21,529 bases of DNA from Bacteroidota bacterium (GTDB taxonomy: Bacteria > Bacteroidota > Bacteroidia > B-17B0 > Aurantibacillaceae): positions 1-21,529 of the forward strand of contig JAEZDS010000103.1 of the NCBI GenBank assembly GCA_023433205.1, read 5' to 3'. Shown here in pieces: positions 7,444 to 14,742 of this stretch; the first letter of the stretch is position 1; the number at the start of each line of letters is the position of its first letter. The notes beneath the pieces are model-generated. The model did no database searches and had not been told where the DNA came from. It saw only the letters and a list, made by a program, of their open reading frames with translations. The translations under genes were made by a program, and so were the position numbers.

Positions 7444-8082
7444 ATGAACTCCGCAATCGCATCAGTTGGTAAAAACATGGTACTGCTTTTTACCGTTAGT
7501 TTGTCAGCTTTAAATTACTACTATGGATGGCTCAACTGGAGAGAGCTACTGGGAATTCAAAGTCTGGCCGGTCTGGCATATATTTTCCTCAGCTGCTATG
7601 AGTATCTCAATGCCAGCTACAAGGCTTCGTTGCCTGTGCAGCGTTATCCTTATTTCAGCAACAGCTTTGTTATGATGAGGACTTTTAAAGTATTGCTGTT
7701 TTCTGCTTTTGCCATATTACTTGTTACTTCAGGGTCACCGGTAAAATATCTGTATCCGTTGTGCGTGATAATTGCTGCAACCGAGGCTGTGATCCTATAC
7801 CTGAAATACAAAAATTCGCTGTGTTTTGTAAATATTTACGCAAATTACCTTCTGCTGGTTGAAAACAGAATGCGCAGGGTATTTGCCAATGAAATAATGA
7901 TCATTGAATTCAGGCATGAGATCTTCTATTTTGTAAAAAAGAACCGATCCACTGTTCAGATAAAACTGGAGCATATAAAAGAAAGAGAACATTTTTTATT
8001 TGCAATAAGCGACTGGATCAACCGCAATAATGTGCTGGTAAGCGCCGAGTCAAAGGAAAAAATCAACGAGCTTACCGCCTGA
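7444..8082 (+). CDS. Four-helix membrane protein with C-terminal cytoplasmic domain, unknown function
   Basis: 212 residues, not recognised as a named family. Four hydrophobic segments are visible at about 11-28, 36-53, 80-97 and 101-119, followed by a soluble C-terminal part of about 90 residues with alternating strands (N-E-I-M-I-I-E-F-R-H-E-I-F-Y-F-V-K-K) and a final helix (F-A-I-S-D-W-I-N-R-N). The strand/helix order recalls small bacterial PH-like domains attached to membrane helices, but this is an inference from pattern only. The ATG at 7444 is preceded by TATATTTA (7417-7424), one base off the -7 consensus. It is a single gene, divergent from the BatA gene and followed by the convergent tRNA unit. 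Confidence 0.65.
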   Translation: MNSAIASVGKNMVLLFTVSLSALNYYYGWLNWRELLGIQSLAGLAYIFLSCYEYLNASYKASLPVQRYPYFSNSFVMMRTFKVLLFSAFAILLVTSGSPVKYLYPLCVIIAATEAVILYLKYKNSLCFVNIYANYLLLVENRMRRVFANEIMIIEFRHEIFYFVKKNRSTVQIKLEHIKEREHFLFAISDWINRNNVLVSAESKEKINELTA

Positions 8083-8164
8083 AGGCATTTCTGCCGGCTG
8101 CGAGGCTTCTGGGAACCATAGGTCCTGAAGCTGAAAACTGCAGGTTACCCGTTTAAGCGACTTT

Positions 8165-8204
8165 CTTAAATAAAAAGCCCCAATTCTATAAGAATCAGGG
8201 CTTT
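8165..8204 (-). terminator. Intrinsic terminator of the tRNA-Met gene
   Basis: Read on the minus strand, AAAGCCCTGATTCT pairs with AGAATTGGGGCTTT around a three-base TAT loop: 14 continuous pairs including two G-U wobbles, followed by TTATTTAAG. On the plus strand the two wobbles become mismatches and no T-run follows, so the terminator acts in the minus direction. It begins three bases after the tRNA 3' end. Confidence 0.85.
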
Positions 8205-8207
8205 ACG

Positions 8208-8281
8208 TAGCGGGAACGGGAGTTGAACCCGTCACCTCAGGGTTATGAATCCTGCGCTCTAACCAACTGAGCTATCCCGCC
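8208..8281 (-). tRNA. tRNA-Met (anticodon CAT)
   Basis: 74 bases fold into a complete cloverleaf: acceptor GGCGGGA/TCCCGCT (G1-U72 wobble), D arm GCTC/GAGC, anticodon arm CAGGA-TTCATAA-CCCTG, variable loop AGGTG, T arm ACGGG-TTCAACT-CCCGT, discriminator A; CCA is not encoded. The CAT anticodon fits elongator Met. It lacks the three G-C pairs of initiator tRNA at the anticodon stem and the initiator 1-72 mismatch. A tRNA-Ile(CAT) decoded by lysidine cannot be fully excluded by eye. Two oddities: base 31 (A) faces base 39 (C), so the top of the anticodon stem is unpaired, and base 48 is G instead of the usual pyrimidine. Confidence 0.93.
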
Positions 8282-8295
8282 ATTTTCAAGGGCTG

Positions 8296-8327
8296 CAAAT
8301 ATAATACAATGAGCCATCAACCCCAAA
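8296..8327 (-). promoter_or_regulatory. Promoter of the tRNA-Met gene
   Basis: On the minus strand TTTG (8327-8324), 20 bases, then TATATTTG (8303-8296): a full match to the Bacteroidota -33/-7 pattern. Transcription would start about 8290, a few bases before the tRNA 5' end at 8281. With the terminator at 8165-8204 this makes a self-contained single-tRNA unit. Confidence 0.75.
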
Positions 8328-8348
8328 GCAAATATTTTTTGCGCTTAA

Positions 8349-8379
8349 TTTGCTTTCTAAAAAAAAATATATACATTTC
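8349..8379 (+). promoter_or_regulatory. Promoter of the START-like protein gene
   Basis: TTTG at 8349-8352, a 19-base spacer, then TACATTTC at 8372-8379 (one base off TAnnTTTG). It lies 16 bases before the ATG at 8395 and points away from the tRNA promoter, so two divergent promoters share about 110 bases. Confidence 0.6.
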
Positions 8380-8394
8380 ACAAATTTTAATTTT

Positions 8395-9468
8395 ATGTCG
8401 AAAAAGCAAAAGGCTCTGGGAAAGGCGGGAAAATCGGGCGGAATAAGGAAAGCCGCTGCACCTGTTAAAAAACAGGGTAAAACATCCGCCAAATCCGCGC
8501 CAGCAAAATCTTCGGCAAAGAAGGTGACAAAACCGGCCGCGGGTTTAAAGAAAGGTGTGAAAAGTGCTGGAAAAATTAAGACAGCCCCGGCATCTTCCAA
8601 AAAAACTGCGGCAAAAAAACAAAAACCTCAGAAAAAGGGATTAGTAAAGAAACTGGTGAAGGTTGTAAAAAAACTAATCACTCCTAAAAAATCAGATAAA
8701 CCATCTCCGGCTTTAAAGAAAAGCAGCAGCAAGTCTGAAGCAATTAATAAACAAAAGCAGGCAGTACAGCCAGCCTCAAAATCTGCCAAGGTACAAACAA
8801 GTGGCATTTCAAAAGTTAAACAAAGTACAGCAGAGAAGAACGGTTCCCCAAAAACAAAACAGGCTTCAAAAGCTGAGCAGCCTGAAAAAAAGGGGAGAGC
8901 GCTGAGCGATTTGTTCTCCAAAAAGGGAGCTGAAAGGAAAACAGACGACGTGCTTGCTATTACAAATACTATTCCGGTAAAAGCGGAGAACAAGATTTCG
9001 CAAAGTAAAATTGCCTCTATCTCCTACTCGATCACAAATCCGGTACGAAAAACAGATTCTTACGCTATCAAACCAGAGAAAGAGCCTCAGGGTAAATTTG
9101 AGCTTGAATTTGTTGTACACGCTTCCGCCGAAATGCTTTACGAATTTCTATCAACTCCCAGTGGCCTTTCAGAATGGTTCTGCGATGACCTTAATATACG
9201 CAACGGGATCTATACCTTTATATGGGATGATCAGCTGCAGCAGGCAAGGCTTTTAAAAACCATTGACCAGCAGCTGGTGCGTTTTCAGTGGGTTGATAAG
9301 ACCGACGGAAGCTATTTTGAGTTCAGGATACAGCGTGATGATCTTACCAACGATATTTCCCTTATCATCACTGATTTTGCTGACACTTCTGCTGAACGTG
9401 AATCTTCAAAACTTTTATGGAACAGCCAGGTTGAGAAACTGATGCATGTTATAGGGTCTATATTTTAA
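8395..9468 (+). CDS. START-like domain protein with long histone-H1-like basic tail
   Basis: 357 residues with two very different halves. Residues 1 to about 233 are low-complexity, dominated by Lys, Ala, Ser, Pro and Gln (opening MSKKQKALGKAGKSGG, later A-K-S-S-A-K-K, K-K-L-V-K-V-V-K-K-L-I-T-P-K-K), like the C-terminal tails of histone H1 and bacterial H1-like proteins. Residues about 234-357 form a START-like (Bet v1/AHSA1 fold) domain: F-E-L-E-F-V-V-H-A-S-A-E-M-L-Y-E-F-L, G-L-S-E-W-F-C-D-D-L, F-x-W and a long C-terminal helix. Stand-alone versions of this domain are short conserved Bacteroidota proteins of unknown ligand. ATG at 8395 is chosen over an in-frame ATG at 8350, which overlaps the promoter. 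The basic half suggests nucleic acid or polyanion binding; this is inference. Confidence 0.8.
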   Translation: MSKKQKALGKAGKSGGIRKAAAPVKKQGKTSAKSAPAKSSAKKVTKPAAGLKKGVKSAGKIKTAPASSKKTAAKKQKPQKKGLVKKLVKVVKKLITPKKSDKPSPALKKSSSKSEAINKQKQAVQPASKSAKVQTSGISKVKQSTAEKNGSPKTKQASKAEQPEKKGRALSDLFSKKGAERKTDDVLAITNTIPVKAENKISQSKIASISYSITNPVRKTDSYAIKPEKEPQGKFELEFVVHASAEMLYEFLSTPSGLSEWFCDDLNIRNGIYTFIWDDQLQQARLLKTIDQQLVRFQWVDKTDGSYFEFRIQRDDLTNDISLIITDFADTSAERESSKLLWNSQVEKLMHVIGSIF

Positions 9469-9475
9469 CTTCTCC

Positions 9476-9507
9476 GGCGGGTTCAAAACTTCAGACTGAA
9501 CCCCGCC
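9476..9507. terminator. Hairpin across a convergent gene end
   Basis: GGCGGGTTCA (9476-9485) pairs with TGAACCCCGCC (9497-9507) with one bulged C. It lies between the ends of the START-like gene (stop 9468) and the receptor gene (stop at 9483), and includes the receptor's last codons and stop. There is no T-run on either side in the right direction, so it may be an RNA 3'-end hairpin or factor-dependent terminator for both genes. Confidence 0.45.
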
Positions 9508-11918
9508 AAAAAGTTGACCGGAGCCGCGGGCGCCAGATAATTGTACGTGATCCTTTCGGCACCTTCGTACCACCCGAAAGTATAGCCATTGGTCTCATAT
9601 TTCTTATTGAGCAAGTTATAAACACCAAGCATCAATGTAAGGTCGGGCGCTGACCTTAATTTCCAGTTAAGCCTGAAATCCATTACACCGTATGGATCGA
9701 TACTCCTGCTGATAGTGGAAGTGTTGTCGAGGAACTGCCGCCCCACATATTTATGGATAAAGGCAAGTTCAAGTCCTTTCACCGGACTGATCAGTAACTG
9801 AACCGAAGACACCAGATCTGGTGAAAAGCTGATGTCGGTTAACTGATGGGTTTGCGTTCGCAGATTTCCCAGATAGCTGTAATCACTCGCATAATGATCA
9901 ACATACTCATCGAAGTTAACAATCTTGTTTTTTGAATACGCCACATTGCCTGCAAGGGTAATCAACGAACTGAACCTGTATGAAAGTTCAAATTCGATCC
10001 CTCTGCGAAAACTAACGGGCACATTGATCCTTTTGCTGGCTCCCACATCATTTATTTCACCATTCAGCACCAGCTGATTTTTATATTGCATATTATAAAA
10101 ATTAACGAGTATCCGCAGATCAGATGACGTAAACCGGCAGCCGGCTTCTATATCAAGCATCTGTTCGTGCTTAGGCTGGTTGTCTGGACGGTTCTCTATA
10201 AAATCGTTGCGGTTAGGCTCTTTGTTGCCAACCGCGGCAGAGCCATACAAGTTAATGTGCGTATTTAAGTCGTAACTGAGGCCGAGTTTCGGATTAAAAA
10301 AATTAAAGACCTGCAACTGCTGACTCAGCGTATCGCTGTTGTCGGGGCCAAGGTAACTGTAATCCACTCTCCTGTGCTGCAGGTCTGCAAAAAGATTAAG
10401 CTTGCCGGTAGCCCGCCAGTTTGCTTTCAGATAAACATTGGCATCGTTCTTGTTCGCTGTATTGAGGTAATATTCATGATCAATTTCGCTGTTGGAGGCA
10501 TATCTTGCCCACATCACTCTTCCAAAATGCTTGCCGTAATAGGTATTGTAACCTCCGCCCAGTGTAAATGAGAGGTCAGCCGAGGGCCTGTAGCTCAGGT
10601 TAAATATACCACCAACAAAATCATTGTCGAGCCAGCGACGACGTATCAGATCGGTACTTTGAATAAAGGTTGAATCAGGTAACATGAGCTGGGGTTCATT
10701 CATTCCGTATCTTTCAAAGTCCTGACCTTCTTTATATTCTTCGTAGTAGCCCCTGCCTTTGGTATAGTGTCCTATTAAATTAAAATGCAACCTGTTGTTG
10801 AAGTGTTTTATAAAATGCAGCTGATAGTTGTTCTGCATATAATTATCTGTCTGGTTCTCATAATAACGCTTGTTACCATTTTCATCGGTATAAGAACCAA
10901 TTTCATTGTATCGCCTGTTGCCGTTTTTAACACTATCCTCAGGAACAAGGTTCCATGCCTGGTATGTTTTCTCATTTCCCCGGAAATTGATGAGTTTAAC
11001 CACGCTTTTTTTGCCATAGTAGGCGGCCGATAAATAATATGAGTTAAGATTTGAATATGCGCGATCAATGTAACCATCGCTTGTAATTGCCGAAGCTCTT
11101 GCATCCAGCACAAAACGGTTATTAAGGAGGCCGGTTCCCGCAGCAACAGTATTCCGGAAGGTATTGTACGACCCGGCGGTTGAGATAAGCTGTGCATATG
11201 GTTTTTCATTCAGCTGATTGGTTTCCATATTTATTGTTGCCCCGAAAGCTCCTGCACCATTGCTGGAGGCCCCTACCCCCCGCTGCACCTGAATACTGTT
11301 AACACTTGAGAGAAGATCTGGCATGTTTACCCAGAATGTTCCCTGCGACTCTGCGTCGTTAACGGGCACGCCGTTGATAGTAATATTCACTCTGGTGGCA
11401 TCGCTACCTCTGATACGCAAACCGGTATAGCCCACGCCATTACCAGCATCGGAGTTAACAACCACCCCAGTCAGCTGCTGAAGCACGAAAGGGGCGTCCT
11501 GTCCCAGGTTTTGTTTCTGAATAGTTTGCGCATCCATATTGCTGAAAGCCATTCCACTGTTGTCGTCAACCCTAGTTGCATTAACCACCACTTCATCAAG
11601 TTGCTTATTGGAACTGATCAATACAAAATTATGCTGCTGATCATTCTGAAGATTAACTGAATCAATTTGTCTTGCAAATCCCACACTAACGGCAGAAACA
11701 ACATAATTACCTGCAGGCAGCTTTGTAAAGCTGTAGCTTCCGTCTTCGTTCGCGTGCAGTGCCCGCTGCGTGTTATTGATCGTAACCAGTGCAAACGGCA
11801 CGGCTTCTCCCTGTTCATTTTTTACAGCACCACTTAATGTGAACTGTGCTTTTAGTGATGCTGAACCAGCGCAAAGCAGTGTGCACGCTGCCAGACAAAA
11901 CAATTTCTTAATTGTCAT
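9483..11918 (-). CDS. TonB-dependent outer membrane receptor, probable thiamine (or precursor) importer
   Basis: 811 residues. Signal peptide to about residue 24 (…A-S-L-K-A-Q), then a carboxypeptidase-regulatory-like domain (about 27-105: L-S-G-A-V-K-N-E-Q-G-E-A-V-P-F-A, G-S-Y-S-F-T-K-L-P-A-G-N-Y), a TonB-box-like D-E-V-V-V-N-A-T-R at 108-116, the plug (about 120-235, with G-L-R-I-R-G-S and N-G-V-P-V-N-D-A), and a large beta barrel ending in Phe (F-S-L-K-F). Such receptors take up scarce molecules across the outer membrane using TonB-ExbBD energy. The substrate assignment comes from the TPP riboswitch in its leader, not from the protein. THI-regulated TonB receptors have been predicted as thiamine transporters in Bacteroidota. 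No inner membrane thiamine transporter or thi gene lies beside it. The gene converges on the START-like gene, 14 bases apart. Confidence 0.88.
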   Translation of the reverse strand: MTIKKLFCLAACTLLCAGSASLKAQFTLSGAVKNEQGEAVPFALVTINNTQRALHANEDGSYSFTKLPAGNYVVSAVSVGFARQIDSVNLQNDQQHNFVLISSNKQLDEVVVNATRVDDNSGMAFSNMDAQTIQKQNLGQDAPFVLQQLTGVVVNSDAGNGVGYTGLRIRGSDATRVNITINGVPVNDAESQGTFWVNMPDLLSSVNSIQVQRGVGASSNGAGAFGATINMETNQLNEKPYAQLISTAGSYNTFRNTVAAGTGLLNNRFVLDARASAITSDGYIDRAYSNLNSYYLSAAYYGKKSVVKLINFRGNEKTYQAWNLVPEDSVKNGNRRYNEIGSYTDENGNKRYYENQTDNYMQNNYQLHFIKHFNNRLHFNLIGHYTKGRGYYEEYKEGQDFERYGMNEPQLMLPDSTFIQSTDLIRRRWLDNDFVGGIFNLSYRPSADLSFTLGGGYNTYYGKHFGRVMWARYASNSEIDHEYYLNTANKNDANVYLKANWRATGKLNLFADLQHRRVDYSYLGPDNSDTLSQQLQVFNFFNPKLGLSYDLNTHINLYGSAAVGNKEPNRNDFIENRPDNQPKHEQMLDIEAGCRFTSSDLRILVNFYNMQYKNQLVLNGEINDVGASKRINVPVSFRRGIEFELSYRFSSLITLAGNVAYSKNKIVNFDEYVDHYASDYSYLGNLRTQTHQLTDISFSPDLVSSVQLLISPVKGLELAFIHKYVGRQFLDNTSTISRSIDPYGVMDFRLNWKLRSAPDLTLMLGVYNLLNKKYETNGYTFGWYEGAERITYNYLAPAAPVNFLAGFSLKF

Positions 11919-11959
11919 CTTCTTAATTTATACGCACAGCAAGGGGCAGCTTGTGCTTC

Positions 11960-12080
11960 AGTTTTTCCCTACGCAGGCATTACCCTGATCAGGTGTTTAG
12001 CAGCAGACGACTTTCATCTTTGCTAACGGGTATAATCTCAGCCGGAACAATTTTGAGAGCACCGGCACCCCAATAAGACA
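11960..12080 (-). promoter_or_regulatory. TPP riboswitch (THI element)
   Basis: Read on the minus strand, conserved blocks appear in order: GGGGTGCCGGT (12071-12061), CCGGCTGAGA closing the P2 arm (about 12045-12036), ATACCCG (12033-12027), a long P3 arm with GTTAGCA/TGCTAAAC, then ACCTGATCAGGGTAATGCC with TGCGTAGGGAA (11994-11965). These are the pyrimidine-sensing CTGAGA and pyrophosphate-sensing segments of the thiamine pyrophosphate aptamer. The outer P1 pairing looks weak by eye. The aptamer starts almost at the predicted transcript 5' end and lies about 42 bases before the receptor ATG. No T-run hairpin follows, so control of translation initiation is more likely than termination. High TPP would lower receptor synthesis. 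Confidence 0.95.
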
Positions 12081-12083
12081 GCG

Positions 12084-12114
12084 CAAAAGTAGCACTGTAA
12101 ACTGATTGTGCAAA
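12084..12114 (-). promoter_or_regulatory. Promoter of the riboswitch-receptor transcript
   Basis: On the minus strand TTTG (12114-12111), a 19-base spacer, then TACTTTTG (12091-12084): an exact match to the Bacteroidota TTTG-N19-TAnnTTTG pattern. Transcription would begin near 12077, just before the first conserved base block of the TPP aptamer, giving a leader of roughly 160 bases. Confidence 0.75.
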
Positions 12115-12159
12115 AAAATTTTCGCTGTGCTGAATAATATTAAGAGTTTTGCAGCAGGC

Positions 12160-13317
12160 ATGACGCAAAAAAAACGAATTGCAATTATAGGGAGCACCGG
12201 CAGTATTGGAACGCAGGCTCTTGAGGTAATTAAAAACAACAGTGAGACTTTTGAAGCGGAGGTACTGGTAGCGCATTCCAATGCTGATCTTCTGATAGAG
12301 CAGGCGCTGGAGTTTAAGCCAAACGCCGTAGTTATTGGCGATGAGAATAAATACCAGGCTGTAAAGTCTGCATTGTCAAATGACGATATCAAAGTATTTT
12401 CAGGAAGAAGATCTGTTGAACAGATAGTTGAGATGGAGACCATTGACCTGGTGCTGGCAAGTATTGTTGGCTATGCGGGACTGGCGAGTACCATTAACGC
12501 CATACGACATAAAAAATCGGTGGCTCTTGCAAACAAAGAGACGCTGGTGGTGGCAGGAGAGCTGATAACACGGCTTGCAATGGAGAACGGAGTCAATATT
12601 TATCCGGTTGACAGTGAACATTCCGCCATATTCCAGTGTCTGGCTGGCGAGTGGGACAATAAGATCGAGAAAATCATTTTAACGGCCAGTGGCGGTCCGT
12701 TCAGGGGAAAAAAAAGAGAATACCTCGAGAATGTGACAGTAGAACAGGCTCTTAAACATCCAAACTGGAGCATGGGGGCCAAAATCACAATTGATTCGGC
12801 CAGTTTAATGAATAAAGGGCTTGAGGTAATTGAGGCCAAATGGCTTTTTAACCTAAGGCCTGAGCAAATAGAGGTGATCGTTCATCCACAAAGTATCATA
12901 CACAGCTTAGTACAGTTTGAAGATGGCAGTATAAAAGCTCAGCTGGGTTTACCCGACATGAAACTGCCTATCCAGTATGCAATGAGCTATCCTTTACGCG
13001 TAAAAAATAATTTTCCGCGATTTGACTTTTCCGACTACGCTTCATTGACCTTCGAAAAGCCAGACCTGCCAAGTTTTCCAAATCTTCAGCTGGCGTATGA
13101 TGCTTTGGCCAAAGGCGGTAACATGCCCTGCGTGCTTAATGCCGCCAACGAGATAGCGGTTGATTTGTTTTTAAAGGGCAAGATCAGGTTCACTGACATG
13201 AGTGATATTGTTTCGTCGACGATGGCTAAAACAGCATTCCTGAATACTCCCAGCTATGAGCAGTATGTTGAGAGTGACAAAGAGGCCAGAATTGTGGCAA
13301 AGAATATAAAATTATGA
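12160..13317 (+). CDS. dxr: 1-deoxy-D-xylulose 5-phosphate reductoisomerase
   Basis: 385 residues from the ATG at 12160. Converts DXP to 2-C-methyl-D-erythritol 4-phosphate with NADPH, the committed step of the MEP isoprenoid pathway. Seen: NADPH-binding I-G-S-T-G-S-I-G (10-17), A-N-K-E-T-L-V, the metal/substrate site P-V-D-S-E-H-S-A-I-F-Q-C-L, flexible-loop L-T-A-S-G-G-P-F-R-G, H-P-N-W-S-M-G-x-K-I-T-I-D-S-A-S-L-M-N-K, and the C-terminal helix with N-A-A-N-E. An in-frame ATG at 12106 would add 18 unlike residues and begin inside the divergent receptor promoter, so 12160 is preferred. It is followed 88 bases later by rseP. Its substrate DXP is also the thiazole precursor for thiamine, notable given the divergent TPP-controlled receptor. 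Confidence 0.95.
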   Translation: MTQKKRIAIIGSTGSIGTQALEVIKNNSETFEAEVLVAHSNADLLIEQALEFKPNAVVIGDENKYQAVKSALSNDDIKVFSGRRSVEQIVEMETIDLVLASIVGYAGLASTINAIRHKKSVALANKETLVVAGELITRLAMENGVNIYPVDSEHSAIFQCLAGEWDNKIEKIILTASGGPFRGKKREYLENVTVEQALKHPNWSMGAKITIDSASLMNKGLEVIEAKWLFNLRPEQIEVIVHPQSIIHSLVQFEDGSIKAQLGLPDMKLPIQYAMSYPLRVKNNFPRFDFSDYASLTFEKPDLPSFPNLQLAYDALAKGGNMPCVLNAANEIAVDLFLKGKIRFTDMSDIVSSTMAKTAFLNTPSYEQYVESDKEARIVAKNIKL

Positions 13318-13405
13318 TAAAAACACCCCTTTTACAGGAAAAGAACGCTCAATAAACTGTAAATTTACCTTCTTTATCCCGCCAAACTGCCTTTCAAACT
13401 CACAC

Positions 13406-14737
13406 ATGCTCATTAAGATTGCACAGCTTTTTTTAAGCCTCACTATACTGGTAACACTTCACGAATTCGGTCATTTCTGGTTTGCTAAAAAGTTCAAATG
13501 CAGGGTAGATAAATTTTATCTGTTTTTTGACTTTCTTTTTCCCTTTGCTTCGGTGATGAATTTCGCCATTTTCAAGAAGAAGATCGGTGATACGGAATAT
13601 GGCATTGGCTGGTTTCCATTTGGAGGATATGTTCAGATTGCCGGGATGGTAGATGAGCAAATGGATAAGTCGCTGGCTGACAAGCCTCCTGAACCATGGG
13701 AATTGAGGAGCAAACCAGCCTGGCAACGTTTACTGGTGATGATGGGCGGGATACTGGTAAACCTGGTGCTTGGCATTTTTATCTTCTGGATGGCTTTGCT
13801 GGTATATGGCAAAGAAAGTCTGCCGATCAGCAATGTTCCTGATGGTTTGATGGTTGACAGCAGTGCCTATTATATGGGGCTGCGCAACGGCGACTACATT
13901 ACCTCCCTCGACCGTAAGCCCGTACGCTCGATCACCCGCATTCCTGTTGAGATCATTATGAATGGTGTAAGCACCATTGAAGGTGTGAGGGCCAACGGTG
14001 AAAAATTCAGTCTGCCCGTTGATAACGACGACAGATCGAGAATGCTTAAAAGGCTTAAAAAATCGCCTTTTGTTCAACCCCGTTTTGTGTCAATTGTTGA
14101 TTCCATTGATCCTTCCAGTTTTGCAGCCAACTCCGACCTAAAAAAAAATGATCAGATAGTGGGCGTAAATGGTAAACCGGTTTTGTATTTCGATGAACTC
14201 CGGCATGAACTGGTTAGCAACCGCGGCAAAAAAGTGGAGTTGAAACTGCTTAGAGGCGGCGATACTGTTGCAACAGCCTGCCAGGTGAGCGAGGAAGGCA
14301 CACTGGGCTTTTTTAACCGGCGTCTGGTTCCGGCAGATGTGCAGGAGCAGCGCTATAATCTTTTTACCTCATTCACACAGGGCATTGCCGATGGTGTTGA
14401 ATTACTTGTTATGCAGGCTAAACAGTTCGTAGTGCTTTTCACCGTAGAAGATGCGCATCAGCAGGTGGGTGGTTTTTATACCATGGTACAACAGATGAAC
14501 GCAGAGTGGAACTGGCAACAATTCTGGATGTTTACGGGTTTTCTGTCGCTTGCCCTGGCTTTTATGAATTTCCTGCCAATTCCCATGCTTGACGGCGGCT
14601 ATATAATGTTTATACTCTGGGAAATGATCACGGGTAAAAAAGTAAGCGATAAGGTGATCTATTATGCAAATAACGTGGGGCTTTTTATTGTTCTGGGATT
14701 AATGATCTACGCGAACACCGACTGGTTACGAAACTGA
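13406..14737 (+). CDS. rseP: Site-2 intramembrane zinc metalloprotease RseP
   Basis: 443 residues, normal family length. Zinc-binding H-E-F-G-H at 19-23 in the first membrane helix and the second active-site motif M-N-F-L-P-I-P-M-L-D-G-G with Asp396 in a late helix are both intact. Two PDZ domains lie between: a first around 145-185 (Y-Y-M-G-L-R-N-G-D-Y-I-T-S-L) and a clearer one around 230-295 (N-S-D-L-K-K-N-D-Q-I-V-G-V-N-G-K-P-V). A helix follows H19 and membrane segments surround I-L-V-N-L-V-L-G-I-F and the C-terminus. In other bacteria it cleaves anti-sigma factors or leftover signal peptides; its substrate here is unknown. It is downstream of dxr, a common arrangement in Bacteroidota, and 5 bases upstream of the secreted unknown gene. 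Confidence 0.93.
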   Translation: MLIKIAQLFLSLTILVTLHEFGHFWFAKKFKCRVDKFYLFFDFLFPFASVMNFAIFKKKIGDTEYGIGWFPFGGYVQIAGMVDEQMDKSLADKPPEPWELRSKPAWQRLLVMMGGILVNLVLGIFIFWMALLVYGKESLPISNVPDGLMVDSSAYYMGLRNGDYITSLDRKPVRSITRIPVEIIMNGVSTIEGVRANGEKFSLPVDNDDRSRMLKRLKKSPFVQPRFVSIVDSIDPSSFAANSDLKKNDQIVGVNGKPVLYFDELRHELVSNRGKKVELKLLRGGDTVATACQVSEEGTLGFFNRRLVPADVQEQRYNLFTSFTQGIADGVELLVMQAKQFVVLFTVEDAHQQVGGFYTMVQQMNAEWNWQQFWMFTGFLSLALAFMNFLPIPMLDGGYIMFILWEMITGKKVSDKVIYYANNVGLFIVLGLMIYANTDWLRN

Positions 14738-14742
14738 TAAAC

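Noticed and set aside
8174..8204. Hairpin as plus-strand terminator of the gene at 7444-8082
   Set aside because: On the plus strand two wobble pairs become C-A mismatches and no T-run follows; it fits only the minus-strand tRNA transcript.
8350..8394. Upstream in-frame ATG for the START-like protein
   Set aside because: It overlaps the predicted -33/-7 promoter; the ATG at 8395 lies correctly downstream.
12106..12159. Upstream in-frame start adding 18 residues to Dxr
   Set aside because: It would start inside the divergent receptor promoter, and the added residues precede the normal K-K-R-I-A-I-I-G-S-T-G start of the enzyme.
13360..13367. TAAATTTA as a promoter -7 box for rseP
   Set aside because: One base off consensus, no -33 element at the right distance and a long leader; rseP may simply be read from dxr.
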